Assembly: GCA_021783515.1 (NCBI GenBank)
Contig: JAJXTV010000027.1
Coordinates: 1-52,964, forward strand
Direction: 5' to 3'
DNA from: Nitrospirota bacterium
GTDB lineage: Bacteria; Nitrospirota; Thermodesulfovibrionia; Thermodesulfovibrionales; UBA6898
DNA: 52,964 bases
Numbering within the stretch: the first letter of the stretch is position 1; the number at the start of each line of letters is the position of its first letter. The translations under genes were made by a program, and so were the position numbers. Under the pieces are notes generated by a model that saw nothing but the letters and a program-made list of their open reading frames with translations, ran no database searches and was not told the DNA's origin. Shown in pieces: positions 27,676-36,216 of this stretch.

Positions 27676-29547
27676 ATGATCCAGGTAAACAACCTAGAGA
27701 AATGTTACGGCCGTCAGGTTATCTTCGAGAAGGCCGGTTTTACCCTCAATCCGGGTGAACGGGTCGGCCTTGTCGGCAGAAACGGCCACGGCAAAACCAC
27801 TCTTTTTAAAATGATACTGGGGCAGGAGCACCCTGACTCGGGATGTATCAGCATCCCCAACGGCTATAAGATAGGGCACCTTTCCCAGCATATCAGCTTT
27901 ACGGAAGATACGGTGCTGAAGGAGGCCTGTCTGAGCCTCCGGGACAACGAGGACGGCATCGACGAGACCTATAAGGCGGAAACCATTCTCATGGGACTCG
28001 GTTTTACCCAGGAAGATTTAGGCCTCACCCCGCTGGACCTCTCCGGCGGGTACCAGGTCCGGCTCAACCTTGCGAAGGTGCTCGTCTCCGACCCTAACCT
28101 TCTCCTGCTCGACGAGCCTACCAATTATCTCGATATCCTCTCCCTTCGCTGGCTTACCCAGTTTTTGCGCAGCTGGAGGAAGGAGCTGATCATCATCACC
28201 CATGACCGCGATTTCATGGACGGGGTGACGACCCACACCATGGCGGTCCACCGCTGCAAATTGCGCAAAGAGGCCGGCCCGACCGAAAAGGTATACCAGC
28301 AGCTCCTGATGGAGGAAGAGATCCACGAAAAGACCAGGATCAACGACGACAAGAAGCGCAAGGAGACAGAGGACTTCATAAACAGGTTCAGGGCGAAGGC
28401 GACGAAGGCCAGGGCGGTCCAGTCGCGGATAAAGGCCCTCCAGAAGAAAGAGCGCCTCGAAAAACTGACCGAGATAAGAGACCTCGATTTTTCGTTCAGG
28501 TCGGCGCCCTTCACCGGGAAGACGCTGATGGAGGTCAACGACCTCTCTTTCTCTTTCGACGATTACGGCGCCGGCCTGATCGAGGGATTGACCTTCTCCG
28601 TCGGGAAGAGAGACCGTATCGCCATCATCGGGAAAAACGGCAAGGGAAAGACGACGCTGCTGAACCTGCTCGCAAAAGAACTGAAGGCGAACACCGGCTC
28701 GGTGCGGCATCACGATCAGCTGCAGACGGCCTATTTCGGCCAGACGAATGTCAACCGCCTCCATCCGCAGAAGTCCGTAGAAGAGGAGATCATGGACGTG
28801 CATCCCGACGTCGGCCGGGGCGCGGCCCGCAAGATATGCGGCATCATGATGTTTCCGGGAGACCATGCGCTAAAGAAGATCAGCGTCCTCTCCGGAGGCG
28901 AAAAAAGCCGCGTGCTCCTTGGCAAGCTGCTCGTCAGCCCCTCTAACCTGCTGATGCTCGACGAGCCGACGAACCATCTCGATATGGAATCCAACGATTC
29001 CCTGGTCGAGGCGATAGACGAGTTCAGCGGCGCGGCGATCATCGTCACTCACAGCGAAATGATGCTCCACGCGCTCGCCACCCGCCTGATCGTATTTGAC
29101 GACGGCAAGGTGACGTTGTTCGAAGGGACGTATCAGGACTTCCTCGACCGGGTCGGATGGAAGAGCGAAAATGAAGCCGGCGCGGCTCGCGGGAAGAAAA
29201 ACGGGTCCCGGAACGGCTCGCTCAACAAGAAACAACTCCGGCGCGAGCGGGCCGAGCTGCTGAATAAGAAATCCAAAACCATGAGCGCACTCCAAAAGAG
29301 CATCGGTGAGGCCGAAAAAGGCATTATCGCGCTCGAAGAAAAGATCGAACAAGACAACCGGGAGATCAGAGAGGCCTCCCTCAGGGGCGAAGGGGCGACC
29401 CTTGCCCCGATCACCAAAAGGCTCCACGACTCGAAATCCGCGCTCGACGCCCTTTTTGCACGGCTCGACCTCTTGCGGATGGAGAGCGAAAGCAGAACAA
29501 GAGAATTCGAGGAAGAGCTCGAAAATCTCCTGACCGTTTCGCGCTGA
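27676..29547 (+). CDS. ABC-F family ATPase
   Basis: 623-aa soluble protein with two ABC domains and no membrane part, acting on ribosomes by family knowledge. Walker A motifs GRNGHGKTT and GKNGKGKTT, signatures LSGGYQVRLNLA and LSGGEKSRVLLG, Walker B LLLLDEPTNYLD and LLMLDEPTNHLD. A linker helix pair (about 220-270) and a charged C-terminal coiled coil (about 510-620) are typical of Uup/YheS-like members. ATG with AGGAG upstream. Subfamily, and any antibiotic resistance, cannot be told from sequence alone. Confidence 0.92.
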   Translation: MIQVNNLEKCYGRQVIFEKAGFTLNPGERVGLVGRNGHGKTTLFKMILGQEHPDSGCISIPNGYKIGHLSQHISFTEDTVLKEACLSLRDNEDGIDETYKAETILMGLGFTQEDLGLTPLDLSGGYQVRLNLAKVLVSDPNLLLLDEPTNYLDILSLRWLTQFLRSWRKELIIITHDRDFMDGVTTHTMAVHRCKLRKEAGPTEKVYQQLLMEEEIHEKTRINDDKKRKETEDFINRFRAKATKARAVQSRIKALQKKERLEKLTEIRDLDFSFRSAPFTGKTLMEVNDLSFSFDDYGAGLIEGLTFSVGKRDRIAIIGKNGKGKTTLLNLLAKELKANTGSVRHHDQLQTAYFGQTNVNRLHPQKSVEEEIMDVHPDVGRGAARKICGIMMFPGDHALKKISVLSGGEKSRVLLGKLLVSPSNLLMLDEPTNHLDMESNDSLVEAIDEFSGAAIIVTHSEMMLHALATRLIVFDDGKVTLFEGTYQDFLDRVGWKSENEAGAARGKKNGSRNGSLNKKQLRRERAELLNKKSKTMSALQKSIGEAEKGIIALEEKIEQDNREIREASLRGEGATLAPITKRLHDSKSALDALFARLDLLRMESESRTREFEEELENLLTVSR

Positions 29548-29690
29548 CCGGCGTCAAGTGGGTCTATGAGCCCCTTCCTTATGCGCCGGCCTTCTGAAAG
29601 GACGGGCCGGGGAGACAGCCTGATGGGAAGATGGGGCACAACCCATTTTGGAGCGCGATAGAGCTGCGGCAATTCCGGGAGAATAACCCT

Positions 29691-30119
29691 ATGTTCACGC
29701 TTCACGAAAGACTGAGGGCGGACACCCTCGATATCACGCGACTGCGCCTGTCACGCGTGCTCCTGATGAACGACAGCTCGTTTCCCTGGCTCATCCTCGT
29801 GCCGGAGAGGGAGGACATTCGCGAGCTTTACGAGCTGGACGAAAAGGACCGCTCCGTGCTCATCGAGGAGATCACGCTTGCCTCGCGCATAATCCGGCAT
29901 CTCTACAAGCCCGGCAAGATCAACGTCGGCGCTCTCGGCAATCTCGTGCCGCAGCTGCATATCCATGTCGTCGGCAGATTCGAATCGGACCGCGCATGGC
30001 CCGGGCCGGTATGGGGAGCGGGCACTGCAGAGCCCTATCGAGACGACGAAAAGGAGCGCACCCGCGAGCGGTTCGAAAAGGCTTTCCTGAATTACCTCTC
30101 TTCTCAGTGCCGGTGCTGA
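29691..30119 (+). CDS. HIT-domain hydrolase
   Basis: 142 aa. The histidine triad appears as LVPQLHIHVVGRFESD (HxHxx) late in the domain, with LVPEREDIRELYEL before it, as in diadenosine tetraphosphate hydrolase-like bacterial HIT proteins. I choose ATG 29691 with GGGAGAA nine bases upstream; the open frame to 29631 adds 20 non-conserved codons. It follows the ABC-F gene by 143 bp. A REP-like palindrome lies 7 bp after its stop. Confidence 0.85.
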   Translation: MFTLHERLRADTLDITRLRLSRVLLMNDSSFPWLILVPEREDIRELYELDEKDRSVLIEEITLASRIIRHLYKPGKINVGALGNLVPQLHIHVVGRFESDRAWPGPVWGAGTAEPYRDDEKERTRERFEKAFLNYLSSQCRC

Positions 30120-30126
30120 ATGCGGG

Positions 30127-30144
30127 GGCGCAATGCATTGCGCC
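30127..30144. repeat. REP-like palindrome D
   Basis: GGCGCAATGCATTGCGCC is a perfect 18-bp palindrome, with further G/C on both sides. Its inner arms match palindrome B in speB almost exactly. Confidence 0.65.
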
Positions 30145-30150
30145 TTCCCG

Positions 30151-30178
30151 TGGACACCGCGGTATAATAGAAAGGTGA
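30151..30178 (+). promoter_or_regulatory. Promoter for the small ferredoxin
   Basis: TGGACA (30151-30156, five of six), 16-bp spacer, TATAAT (30173-30178). The start would be near 30185, about 25 bases before the GTG at 30210. Confidence 0.6.
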
Positions 30179-30209
30179 AGGTTGCGATTACGTCGGAGGG
30201 CGGCAATTC

Positions 30210-30389
30210 GTGATACCCTATATCGATTACAGCAGATGTGAGGGCTGCGAGGCCTGCGCCGCGCTCTATCCGCTGTTTTTCGAGATGAGGGACGGCAGGG
30301 CGTGGGTGATCCATAGCGAGATGTTCGTTGCCGGAGAGCACAAGGATGTCGTCTTCAGCTGTCCGTTCCGGGCGATCACCGTAGAATAG
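30210..30389 (+). CDS. Small single-cluster ferredoxin
   Basis: 59 aa. YIDYSRCEGCEACAALYP gives the CxxCxxC triad (residues 10-16), and the fourth ligand is the Cys of FSCPFRAITVE near the C-terminus. This is the architecture of one-cluster ferredoxins of the Thermotoga type. GTG start with GGAGGG nine bases upstream, and a good promoter just before. Electron partner unknown; the next genes are unrelated. It falls below the length of most automatic ORF cut-offs. Confidence 0.82.
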   Translation: MIPYIDYSRCEGCEACAALYPLFFEMRDGRAWVIHSEMFVAGEHKDVVFSCPFRAITVE

Positions 30390-30437
30390 CCGCGCCCTGG
30401 TCCGACGTTCCTCCGGACGGGCGATTGACGCCCCCTT

Positions 30438-30608
30438 CTAGAGCCCGTCGCAGCTGCCGCTTACGGTTTCTTTTACTCCGCCCTCTTCTTCTTTCTTCTT
30501 CTCCTCCGCCTTTTCTTTTCTGCGCGGAAAGGCAAGGGCCTTGAACAGGCCGGCTACCGCCCCGAGCCCGAGCATGCCGGCGGTCAGAAATAGGCTGATC
30601 TTCTTCAT
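30438..30608 (-). CDS. Small membrane-anchored Lys/Glu-rich peptide
   Basis: 56 aa. One hydrophobic segment (residues 4-24, ISLFLTAGMLGLGAVAGLFK) is followed by a charged stretch of alternating Lys and Glu, and a C-terminal GSCDGL. ATG with AAGGTGAAGG upstream. It may be a single-pass inner-membrane peptide; the lone Cys could be functional. Family not recognised. Coding is likely but not certain because of its size. Confidence 0.55.
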   Translation of the reverse strand: MKKISLFLTAGMLGLGAVAGLFKALAFPRRKEKAEEKKKEEEGGVKETVSGSCDGL

Positions 30609-30783
30609 GCCTTCACCTTACCACAGCGGGCCCCGCTTCGCAATCGGCAGCTCTGCTTCCCTTGTCAATCCCTTTTTGGGCGTGTTATTCTGAAAGACGC
30701 AGACAATTTTGTCAGAATAACCGGCAGAACATTCCCCGGGCGACAGGCCGGGGGTGCAGCCATACAACGCAAAGGAAAACGAT

Positions 30784-31959
30784 ATGTTTCACCTGAAGAG
30801 GCAGTTGCCATACCGGCCGACCGAACGCATGAACGTGGTGAGCTACCCCATACGCGACATCGTGATGGAGGCTAAGCGCGAGGAGGCGAAGGGCAAGAAG
30901 ATGATCTACCTCAACATCGGAGACCCGCCCCAGTACGGCTTTGAGCCGTTCAGGGTGATCGCCGAGAGGGTAAAGTCCGCGCTCGACGAAAACTGGAAGG
31001 GCTATGCCCCTTCCGAGGGCGACGGGGAGTTCAGGAGGACCGTTGCGGAGATCGAAAAGTGCAGGCCCGAGGATGTCTTTGCGGTTGCCGGCCTGACCGA
31101 GGGAATCGACTTCTTCTTCCATTCTTTCATCGGCTTCGGCGAGAAGGTGCTCCTTCCTAACCCGGTGTATCCGCTCTACCTGAGCAAGGCGAAGCAGTTC
31201 GAGGGCGACACCGTGTTCTACCGCCACGACGAGAAGGGGCAGATCGACGTCGGCCATCTCGCGCGGAAGATCGAGGGCGCCAAGGCGATGGTGATCATCA
31301 ACCCGAACAACCCGCTCGGCTCGGTCTATTCCGAAAAGAACCTCTCGGATGTCGTGAAGCTCTGCGACGAGTACGACGTCCCGATCTTCTACGACGGCTC
31401 TTATGACCAGCTGATTCTGGAGGGCAGACAGGTCGACTTCAGGAAGATCGCGCGGGGCAAGATCCCCTTTATCTACGGCAGTTCGCTCTCGAAAGACTTC
31501 AGTTATACCGGCGCCCGGCTCGGCTGGGTGGCGTTTCACGGCGAGAAATGGTCGGAGGTGAAAAACGCCTTCTTCCTGCTCTGCAACCAGCGGCTCTCGG
31601 TAAACTGGGAATACCAGAAGGCGGCTGCCGCGGCGCTCGTGCACCCGTCGTACCCGGCCTACCTGTCGGACATGAAGGGAAAGCTGGTCGAGCGGAGGGA
31701 CACGTTCGTGAAGATGGCGGCGAAGCTGCCGATCTCGTTTCCGGTGCCGAAAGGCGCCTTCTACGCCTTCATCAGGATAGAGACGAAGAAATGGAAGAAG
31801 GACGCCGAGTTCGTGCGGGCCGCGCTGAAGGAAGGCGTCGTCTTCGTCCCCGGCTCCGGGTTCGGCCGGCAGGAGGACGGGGTCTATTTCAGGACGACCT
31901 TCCTTCCCGAGCCGGAAGTGATCGAAGAGGCCTTCTCGAAGATCAAGCGGATTCTCTGA
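30784..31959 (+). CDS. PLP-dependent aminotransferase class I/II, alanine aminotransferase-like
   Basis: 391 aa, fold type I. YLNIGDPPQYGF near residue 42, NPNNPLG at 173-179, FYDGSYDQL and the PLP lysine in GSSLSKDFSYTGARLGW (K237) with the phosphate-binding Arg are visible. The sequence is of the archaeal-like AlaT/AspC type rather than LL-DAP aminotransferase. ATG 30784 has AAAGGAAAA upstream; the 10 preceding open codons are discarded. Substrate uncertain: alanine/2-oxoglutarate is the most likely. Confidence 0.87.
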   Translation: MFHLKRQLPYRPTERMNVVSYPIRDIVMEAKREEAKGKKMIYLNIGDPPQYGFEPFRVIAERVKSALDENWKGYAPSEGDGEFRRTVAEIEKCRPEDVFAVAGLTEGIDFFFHSFIGFGEKVLLPNPVYPLYLSKAKQFEGDTVFYRHDEKGQIDVGHLARKIEGAKAMVIINPNNPLGSVYSEKNLSDVVKLCDEYDVPIFYDGSYDQLILEGRQVDFRKIARGKIPFIYGSSLSKDFSYTGARLGWVAFHGEKWSEVKNAFFLLCNQRLSVNWEYQKAAAAALVHPSYPAYLSDMKGKLVERRDTFVKMAAKLPISFPVPKGAFYAFIRIETKKWKKDAEFVRAALKEGVVFVPGSGFGRQEDGVYFRTTFLPEPEVIEEAFSKIKRIL

Positions 31960-32016
31960 GCCTCTGACGGGCGGCCGCAGGGACCTGACCCTTCGAAAGC
32001 ATCTGAGGCGGTTGGC

Positions 32017-32502
32017 CTATCGCCTTCCCCTCGTCTGCAGTCCCGCCCCGGCCTTTTTCCGGGGAAACAGCATAACGCCTGCCCCCATCAGCAGGAAGAC
32101 CGATGCGCCCAGCACCTTCGTCCAGGAATTGAAGGTCATGCCAGGCTCGAGGACCGACTCCTCGGGGCGCGAGGCGTCGTAGCGGACCGCAACCTTCCGT
32201 CCGGCCGGATACCGTTGCGCTATCTTTGCCATATCGCTGCGGTTTGACGTGGCGAAAGAGGCGAAGGCGATCGTGTCGCCGATATAATACATCCGGCCGA
32301 CCCGGTAGCGGTAGACGACATCAGGGCTGTAATATGCGCCGCTCCTGTTCGATCCCGGATGAAAGGAAACCGCGGAGGATACGACGACGCCCTCCGCCGC
32401 CGGCCATTTGGCCGAGGCGTATGCCTTGTGAAGTACTCCCGCCCCCTGGATATAAAATATCGCGGCGGCGCCCCAAAAAAGCAGCAGGAGATATTTCCTC
32501 AC
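32017..32502 (-). CDS. DUF3592 membrane protein
   Basis: 161 aa with hydrophobic segments at about 4-22 and 128-146 flanking a periplasmic beta-rich domain. The AEGVVVSS, YSPDVVYRYRV and YPAGRKVAVRYDASRPEESVL segments match DUF3592. Function unknown. ATG at 32502. Convergent with the aminotransferase gene. Confidence 0.8.
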   Translation of the reverse strand: MRKYLLLLFWGAAAIFYIQGAGVLHKAYASAKWPAAEGVVVSSAVSFHPGSNRSGAYYSPDVVYRYRVGRMYYIGDTIAFASFATSNRSDMAKIAQRYPAGRKVAVRYDASRPEESVLEPGMTFNSWTKVLGASVFLLMGAGVMLFPRKKAGAGLQTRGRR

Positions 32503-32629
32503 GGTCCCTCCGTTTCTTAATCAGTAGCGACAAACCATTATGCGTTTATTATGCCCTGCGGCGTCCCTCTTGGGAAGAGCCTCCGTCAACTGACGCTCAC
32601 GGGATGATCAGTTCCGTCTGCCGCAGTCT

Positions 32630-32658
32630 TTGCGAAAGTCTGCCCGATGAAATATAAT
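32630..32658 (+). promoter_or_regulatory. Promoter immediately before the zinc-ribbon gene
   Basis: TTGCGA (32630-32635, four of six), 17-bp spacer, perfect TATAAT (32653-32658). The ATG is at 32666, so transcription should begin at or next to the start codon; a leaderless mRNA is implied. Confidence 0.55.
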
Positions 32659-32665
32659 AAGGCCG

Positions 32666-33187
32666 ATGCAACGCAGATCAGACCGCTACGCGCCGCGCCA
32701 CATCAACCGGCATAAGATATGTCCCCGGTGCGAGTCCGAGTATCAGCCGCATATCGACAAATGCGCCGACTGCGGGGAGGCCCTCGTCCTGCCGGAGGAG
32801 CTTGAAAAGGCGAAGGAGCAGAGGAGGCTGACCGGCGAGAAGAAGGTGGACGAAAAGGTCGTGGTCAGGGAAGGGGAGCTCGACTGGATGAGTGAACTGA
32901 GGGAGGCTCTGATAGACGCCGGCATTCCCGCAGAGGTCCGCTCGGAGGACGACTGCGGGAAGGGCTGCTGCGGGTCCGCCTGCCGCCTCGTCGTCTCGCC
33001 GGAAGACCTGGAGAAGGCCCAGGCGAGGGTCGAGGAGTACTTCATGGAGGTGAACCCGGAGCTCCGGGAATCGAACGAGCTGATGAAAGAAGGGAAGTGC
33101 CCTGCCTGCGGCTCGCCGGTCGGAGCGGGCGCCAGGGAATGCCCCGACTGCGGACTGCCGCTAGTCATCGTCGAGGAAGAGGAATAA
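32666..33187 (+). CDS. Zinc-ribbon protein with a central DUF2007-like domain
   Basis: 173 aa. An N-terminal zinc ribbon (CPRC ... CADC), a central region with the DUF2007-like pattern (EALIDAGIPAEVRSEDDCG, then RLVVSPEDLEKA), a Cys cluster DCGKGCCGSAC at about 97-107, and a C-terminal zinc ribbon (CPAC ... CPDC). Soluble. Possible role in metal or protein binding; unknown. The promoter -10 sits eight bases before the ATG. Confidence 0.75.
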   Translation: MQRRSDRYAPRHINRHKICPRCESEYQPHIDKCADCGEALVLPEELEKAKEQRRLTGEKKVDEKVVVREGELDWMSELREALIDAGIPAEVRSEDDCGKGCCGSACRLVVSPEDLEKAQARVEEYFMEVNPELRESNELMKEGKCPACGSPVGAGARECPDCGLPLVIVEEEE

Positions 33188-33188
33188 G

Positions 33189-33208
33189 CCCCTCCGCCGA
33201 CGGAGGGG
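33189..33208. terminator. Hairpin between convergent genes
   Basis: CCCCTCCG-CCGA-CGGAGGGG, perfect arms, between the stops at 33187 and 33212. No T-run on either side; probably a shared 3'-end structure. Confidence 0.5.
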
Positions 33209-33211
33209 AAT

Positions 33212-33397
33212 CTAGAAATCGAAGCGCGGCGCCCAGTAGTCGAGATAGTTCGTGCATTTGATCCTGACGCGGCAGCGGCCGCAAGCCCCGATGTACTTGT
33301 AGCATTCGTAGTGTATGCACCATATCGTGTCTCCCGCAGGGGGCCGGACTGCGCCCGGGGAGGAAGACACCACTGCTGAAGAATTACCCTTCGCCAT
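33212..33397 (-). CDS. Small Cys-rich protein
   Basis: About 61 aa. The C-terminal half has five Cys in WCIHYECYKYIGACGRCRVR and IKCTNYLDYWAP, suggesting a small metal-binding module, perhaps zinc. The N-terminal part is Ser/Ala/Pro-rich. I put the start at ATG 33397 although no good ribosome site is visible. It sits between two unrelated genes. Family not recognised. Confidence 0.5.
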   Translation of the reverse strand: MAKGNSSAVVSSSPGAVRPPAGDTIWCIHYECYKYIGACGRCRVRIKCTNYLDYWAPRFDF

Positions 33398-33439
33398 ACT
33401 TTCACTATTATGCCATTTCCCCGCGTCTGACGCCATACC

Positions 33440-34663
33440 CTATCCGGCCAGCGCGATCCAGCCGGCGGCGATCACGAAGGAGGCGACGGTGACCGGTATC
33501 CCCGCCCTCGCATGCTCTCTGAAGCCTATCTCCACTCCGAAGGTCTTCGCCTGCTCGAAGGTGATCAGGTTGGCGATGCTGCCGATCGTAATGAGGTTGC
33601 CGGCGAAGGTGCTCGAGAGCGCCAGGGCATACCACTGGGGGTGCTGCGAAGGATCGAGGAACTTGGTCAGGAGCATCGTCGCCGGGACGTTGCTGACGAG
33701 GTTGCTCAGGCCGCCCGAGACGAGGGTGAGGAGGTAGAGGTTTCTGAGGTCGATGCCGCGGCGCGCGAGAAAGTCCACCGCCACCAGCGGCAGCCCGGTC
33801 GTCTCGACCCCCTTGACGACGATGAAGAGGCCGCAGAAGAGGGTCAGGAGATGCCAGTCGACGAGCCCCAGGATCGAGCGGGTATGCATGCTCCTGCTGC
33901 AGAGGAGGACGCCGGCGACGCAGATTGCGCTTATCTCCCTCGGGACGGATGTAAAGAAAAGGCCGATCAGCACCGCCGTTGCAGCGATGCCCTTCATGCT
34001 CTGATGCCTGTCGAAGGCCGGCCACGACGCATCGGGCCGCCCTGCCGGCGAAGGCGTCTTCGCGAGGTCGCCCCGGTAGATCCTCCCGATGACCAAGTAT
34101 GCGGCAGCAAGCGCCAGGGTAGAGGGCGGACCGCACCAGAGGAGAAACCGGCCGAAATGGAGCATGCCGAGCTGTCCGATCAGCATGTTCTGGGGATTTC
34201 CGATGATCGTCGCTGCCGACCCGATGTTGCTCGCCGCGGCGAGACCGATCAGAAACGGCACGGGATTCAACCCGGCCGAAAGGACCGAGACGGTGAGGAC
34301 CGGCGTGAAGGCGAGACAGACGATGTCGTTCATCAAGACCGCCGACAAAAGCGCGGACGCCGCCATTACGGCGAGCAGAAACGTTCGCGGTCTCTGAAGG
34401 AGCGAGGTAAGCCGGAGCGCCACCTGCGTGTAGAAGCCTCCGAGCCTGAACTGCGAGGAGAGGACCATCAGCCCGTACAGGAGAAGGATCGTCGGAACGT
34501 CTATCGACATCACCGCGTCATGGGTCGAGAGCTCCCCGGTGGCGATCATGCAGATCGCGCCGATCAGGGCTATGGCGGTTCTGTCGAGGGCGAGGCCGGG
34601 GATGCCGCCTATGGCGATCCCCGCATAGGTGACCGCCGCGACCGCAAGAACGACCGGATTCAT
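33440..34663 (-). CDS. ArsB/NhaD-type anion permease (YbiR-like)
   Basis: 407 aa with 10 to 12 hydrophobic segments. Conserved loops are LMNDIVCLAFTPV and ASNIGSAATIIGNPQNMLIG, repeated more weakly late in the protein (SNLVSNVPATMLL and ITIGSIANL). These mark the ion-transporter superfamily; GNPQN is shared with YbiR-like members. Substrate (dicarboxylate, sulfate, arsenite, Na/H) cannot be assigned. ATG at 34663; no adjacent arsenic genes. Confidence 0.83.
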   Translation of the reverse strand: MNPVVLAVAAVTYAGIAIGGIPGLALDRTAIALIGAICMIATGELSTHDAVMSIDVPTILLLYGLMVLSSQFRLGGFYTQVALRLTSLLQRPRTFLLAVMAASALLSAVLMNDIVCLAFTPVLTVSVLSAGLNPVPFLIGLAAASNIGSAATIIGNPQNMLIGQLGMLHFGRFLLWCGPPSTLALAAAYLVIGRIYRGDLAKTPSPAGRPDASWPAFDRHQSMKGIAATAVLIGLFFTSVPREISAICVAGVLLCSRSMHTRSILGLVDWHLLTLFCGLFIVVKGVETTGLPLVAVDFLARRGIDLRNLYLLTLVSGGLSNLVSNVPATMLLTKFLDPSQHPQWYALALSSTFAGNLITIGSIANLITFEQAKTFGVEIGFREHARAGIPVTVASFVIAAGWIALAG

Positions 34664-34730
34664 CTTCTGAGCATCCTTTTTCTTCCCTTACGGATCGAAC
34701 TCCGCGCCGGGGTATGGGACAAGCAGGCAC

Positions 34731-34758
34731 AAAAAAGGGCGGGCCGGAGGGCCCGCCC
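34731..34758 (-). terminator. Terminator of the IPTL-CTERM gene at 34782
   Basis: On the minus strand GGGCGGGCC pairs perfectly with GGCCCGCCC around a four-base loop and is followed by six T residues. It lies 24 bp after the stop. Confidence 0.85.
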
Positions 34759-34781
34759 CATGCTAATCTTTCACGGTTATT

Positions 34782-35474
34782 TCAGCTTTTCGCCCTTCTC
34801 TGTTTCCTCAAGTAATACACGGAACCCGACGCTGCAAGTACCACGAAGAGCATCATACCCCATTCGTCCATGGCAGGCACAGGGGCTGGGGGAGTCGGAG
34901 GAGTGTCGCTGAAGTACATGTCGTCGAAGTTGGTTTGATGGGTCCCCGAAGCTGCGATGCCGTTTTGACCGCTGACCCAGACGCTGGCCGCGTTGGCCGG
35001 AATCGTCACCTGGGCATGGTCCAACGGCGTCCATATGCCGGTGGGGTCGCCGAACGAGGTGCCTACCTGAGCATAAGATATAAAGCCGGTGGCGCAATCA
35101 TTTCCGGTGAACCACGAGACTACAACGGCGCCAGTGCCTTGTACCGATTGTCCGGACGGCATATATACCTTGCCCCCGAAGTAGTAAGACTGTCCAGGGA
35201 CAAAATTTGTGAGGCACTGATCGATTGAGAGAAGGGTGGACGGTTGGGTGGCGTTGAAAACACTCTGTGCAGACCCCGACCCGCTGACCCCGGTGGCGTC
35301 CAGCGCGGCATCGTAGGTCGATGTCCCCGCATTCCAGCCGGACAAGTCCCCATTGAAATGGGGGTTTTGCAATAAATTGACGGCAAAGGCATGTCCGAAA
35401 GAAACCATCACGACAGATAAGGCCATCGCAAAGACCAAGAAAATCCGTTTTCCAATGCGTGCTTCTTGATTCAT
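34782..35474 (-). CDS. Secreted carbohydrate-binding-like protein with IPTL-CTERM-like sorting tail
   Basis: 230 aa. Signal peptide (about 1-31), then a jelly-roll-like domain beginning NLLQNPHFNGDLSGWN, typical of CBM4/9-type folds, with two Cys pairs. A Pro-rich linker leads to VPAMDEWGMMLFVVLAASGS and a basic tail, matching the IPTL-CTERM motif (P-x-x-x-x-W-G, helix, Arg cluster). Start at ATG 35474 with GGGAGGG upstream. The tail is clearly the same signal type as in the 18991 gene. The sorting enzyme is not in this window. Confidence 0.82.
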   Translation of the reverse strand: MNQEARIGKRIFLVFAMALSVVMVSFGHAFAVNLLQNPHFNGDLSGWNAGTSTYDAALDATGVSGSGSAQSVFNATQPSTLLSIDQCLTNFVPGQSYYFGGKVYMPSGQSVQGTGAVVVSWFTGNDCATGFISYAQVGTSFGDPTGIWTPLDHAQVTIPANAASVWVSGQNGIAASGTHQTNFDDMYFSDTPPTPPAPVPAMDEWGMMLFVVLAASGSVYYLRKQRRAKS

Positions 35475-35591
35475 GTTCCCTCCCTGGATCTGCATTGTTT
35501 TATGGATAATATCAAAAAGATAGAAATATTGCACGAAGATTTACAGGAACAACTTCGGGAGCCAGCCCTCAGGAAGACGCCCGGTTATTTT

Positions 35592-36182
35592 TTATTTCAG
35601 GGTGGAGAGGAACTTCTCGGCGGCCTTCGTTTGCAGAGACTTGTCCTTCGGCATCGTGACATGTACGAGGACGTTGCCCCGGCGCGCCTGGAGAGAAAGG
35701 TCCATGTCGGTCCAGACCGCATCGTCTCCGACACCCGAAATGTCGGCATAGGCGCCGTTGGGCAGGTTCTCCTTATAGGGAGATACCCCGCCGGTCGTCT
35801 CCAGATTACTCCGGTACCCGGCCATGTCCCGCGCAGCGTCTCCGGCGCTGGGTGCGACGCTCACGTTAAAAGAGAGGGTCTTTCCGAGGTCCCCGCTTTC
35901 GAACATGCACCGCCAGTTGCCGGGCCGCAACTGCTCCATTTCAACAGTAACCTTTGCGGCAGGCAGCCCGAGAACCGCCGCCGCATCGGAGGCGGTGAAG
36001 CCGTTACAGTCGGCCATATGGGGATTATAGCTCTCACCGCCCTCCTTTTGCCCGGACTGTTTCGCAGCAGGGGCCTCGGCGGCGGGGGTCGGCTTCTTGC
36101 AGCCGGTCGCCCAAAAGAGCATCGCGGCGCAGGCGAAGAGGAGGAGCGTTCGTCGCACTGAAAATCTTCCGAAGGGCCTCAT
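35592..36182 (-). CDS. Lipoprotein of unknown function
   Basis: 196 aa. Lipoprotein signal with lipobox ATGC (Cys at residue 28) and a Pro/Ala/Lys linker. The mature domain has a Cys pair (MADCNGF ... NWRCMF) and alternating strand pattern, recalling DUF3558-like sensor-type lipoproteins. ATG at 36182. Not in an obvious operon. Confidence 0.72.
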   Translation of the reverse strand: MRPFGRFSVRRTLLLFACAAMLFWATGCKKPTPAAEAPAAKQSGQKEGGESYNPHMADCNGFTASDAAAVLGLPAAKVTVEMEQLRPGNWRCMFESGDLGKTLSFNVSVAPSAGDAARDMAGYRSNLETTGGVSPYKENLPNGAYADISGVGDDAVWTDMDLSLQARRGNVLVHVTMPKDKSLQTKAAEKFLSTLK

Positions 36183-36216
36183 AGCATCAGTACCATAGCA
36201 CGCCCTGCCGGCCGCG

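Noticed and set aside
33512-34912. Plus-strand open frame of 466 codons
   Set aside because: It lies antisense to the anion permease, whose membrane segments and GNPQN motif are unmistakable; the plus-strand translation is low-complexity Arg/Asp/Glu typical of a GC-rich shadow frame.
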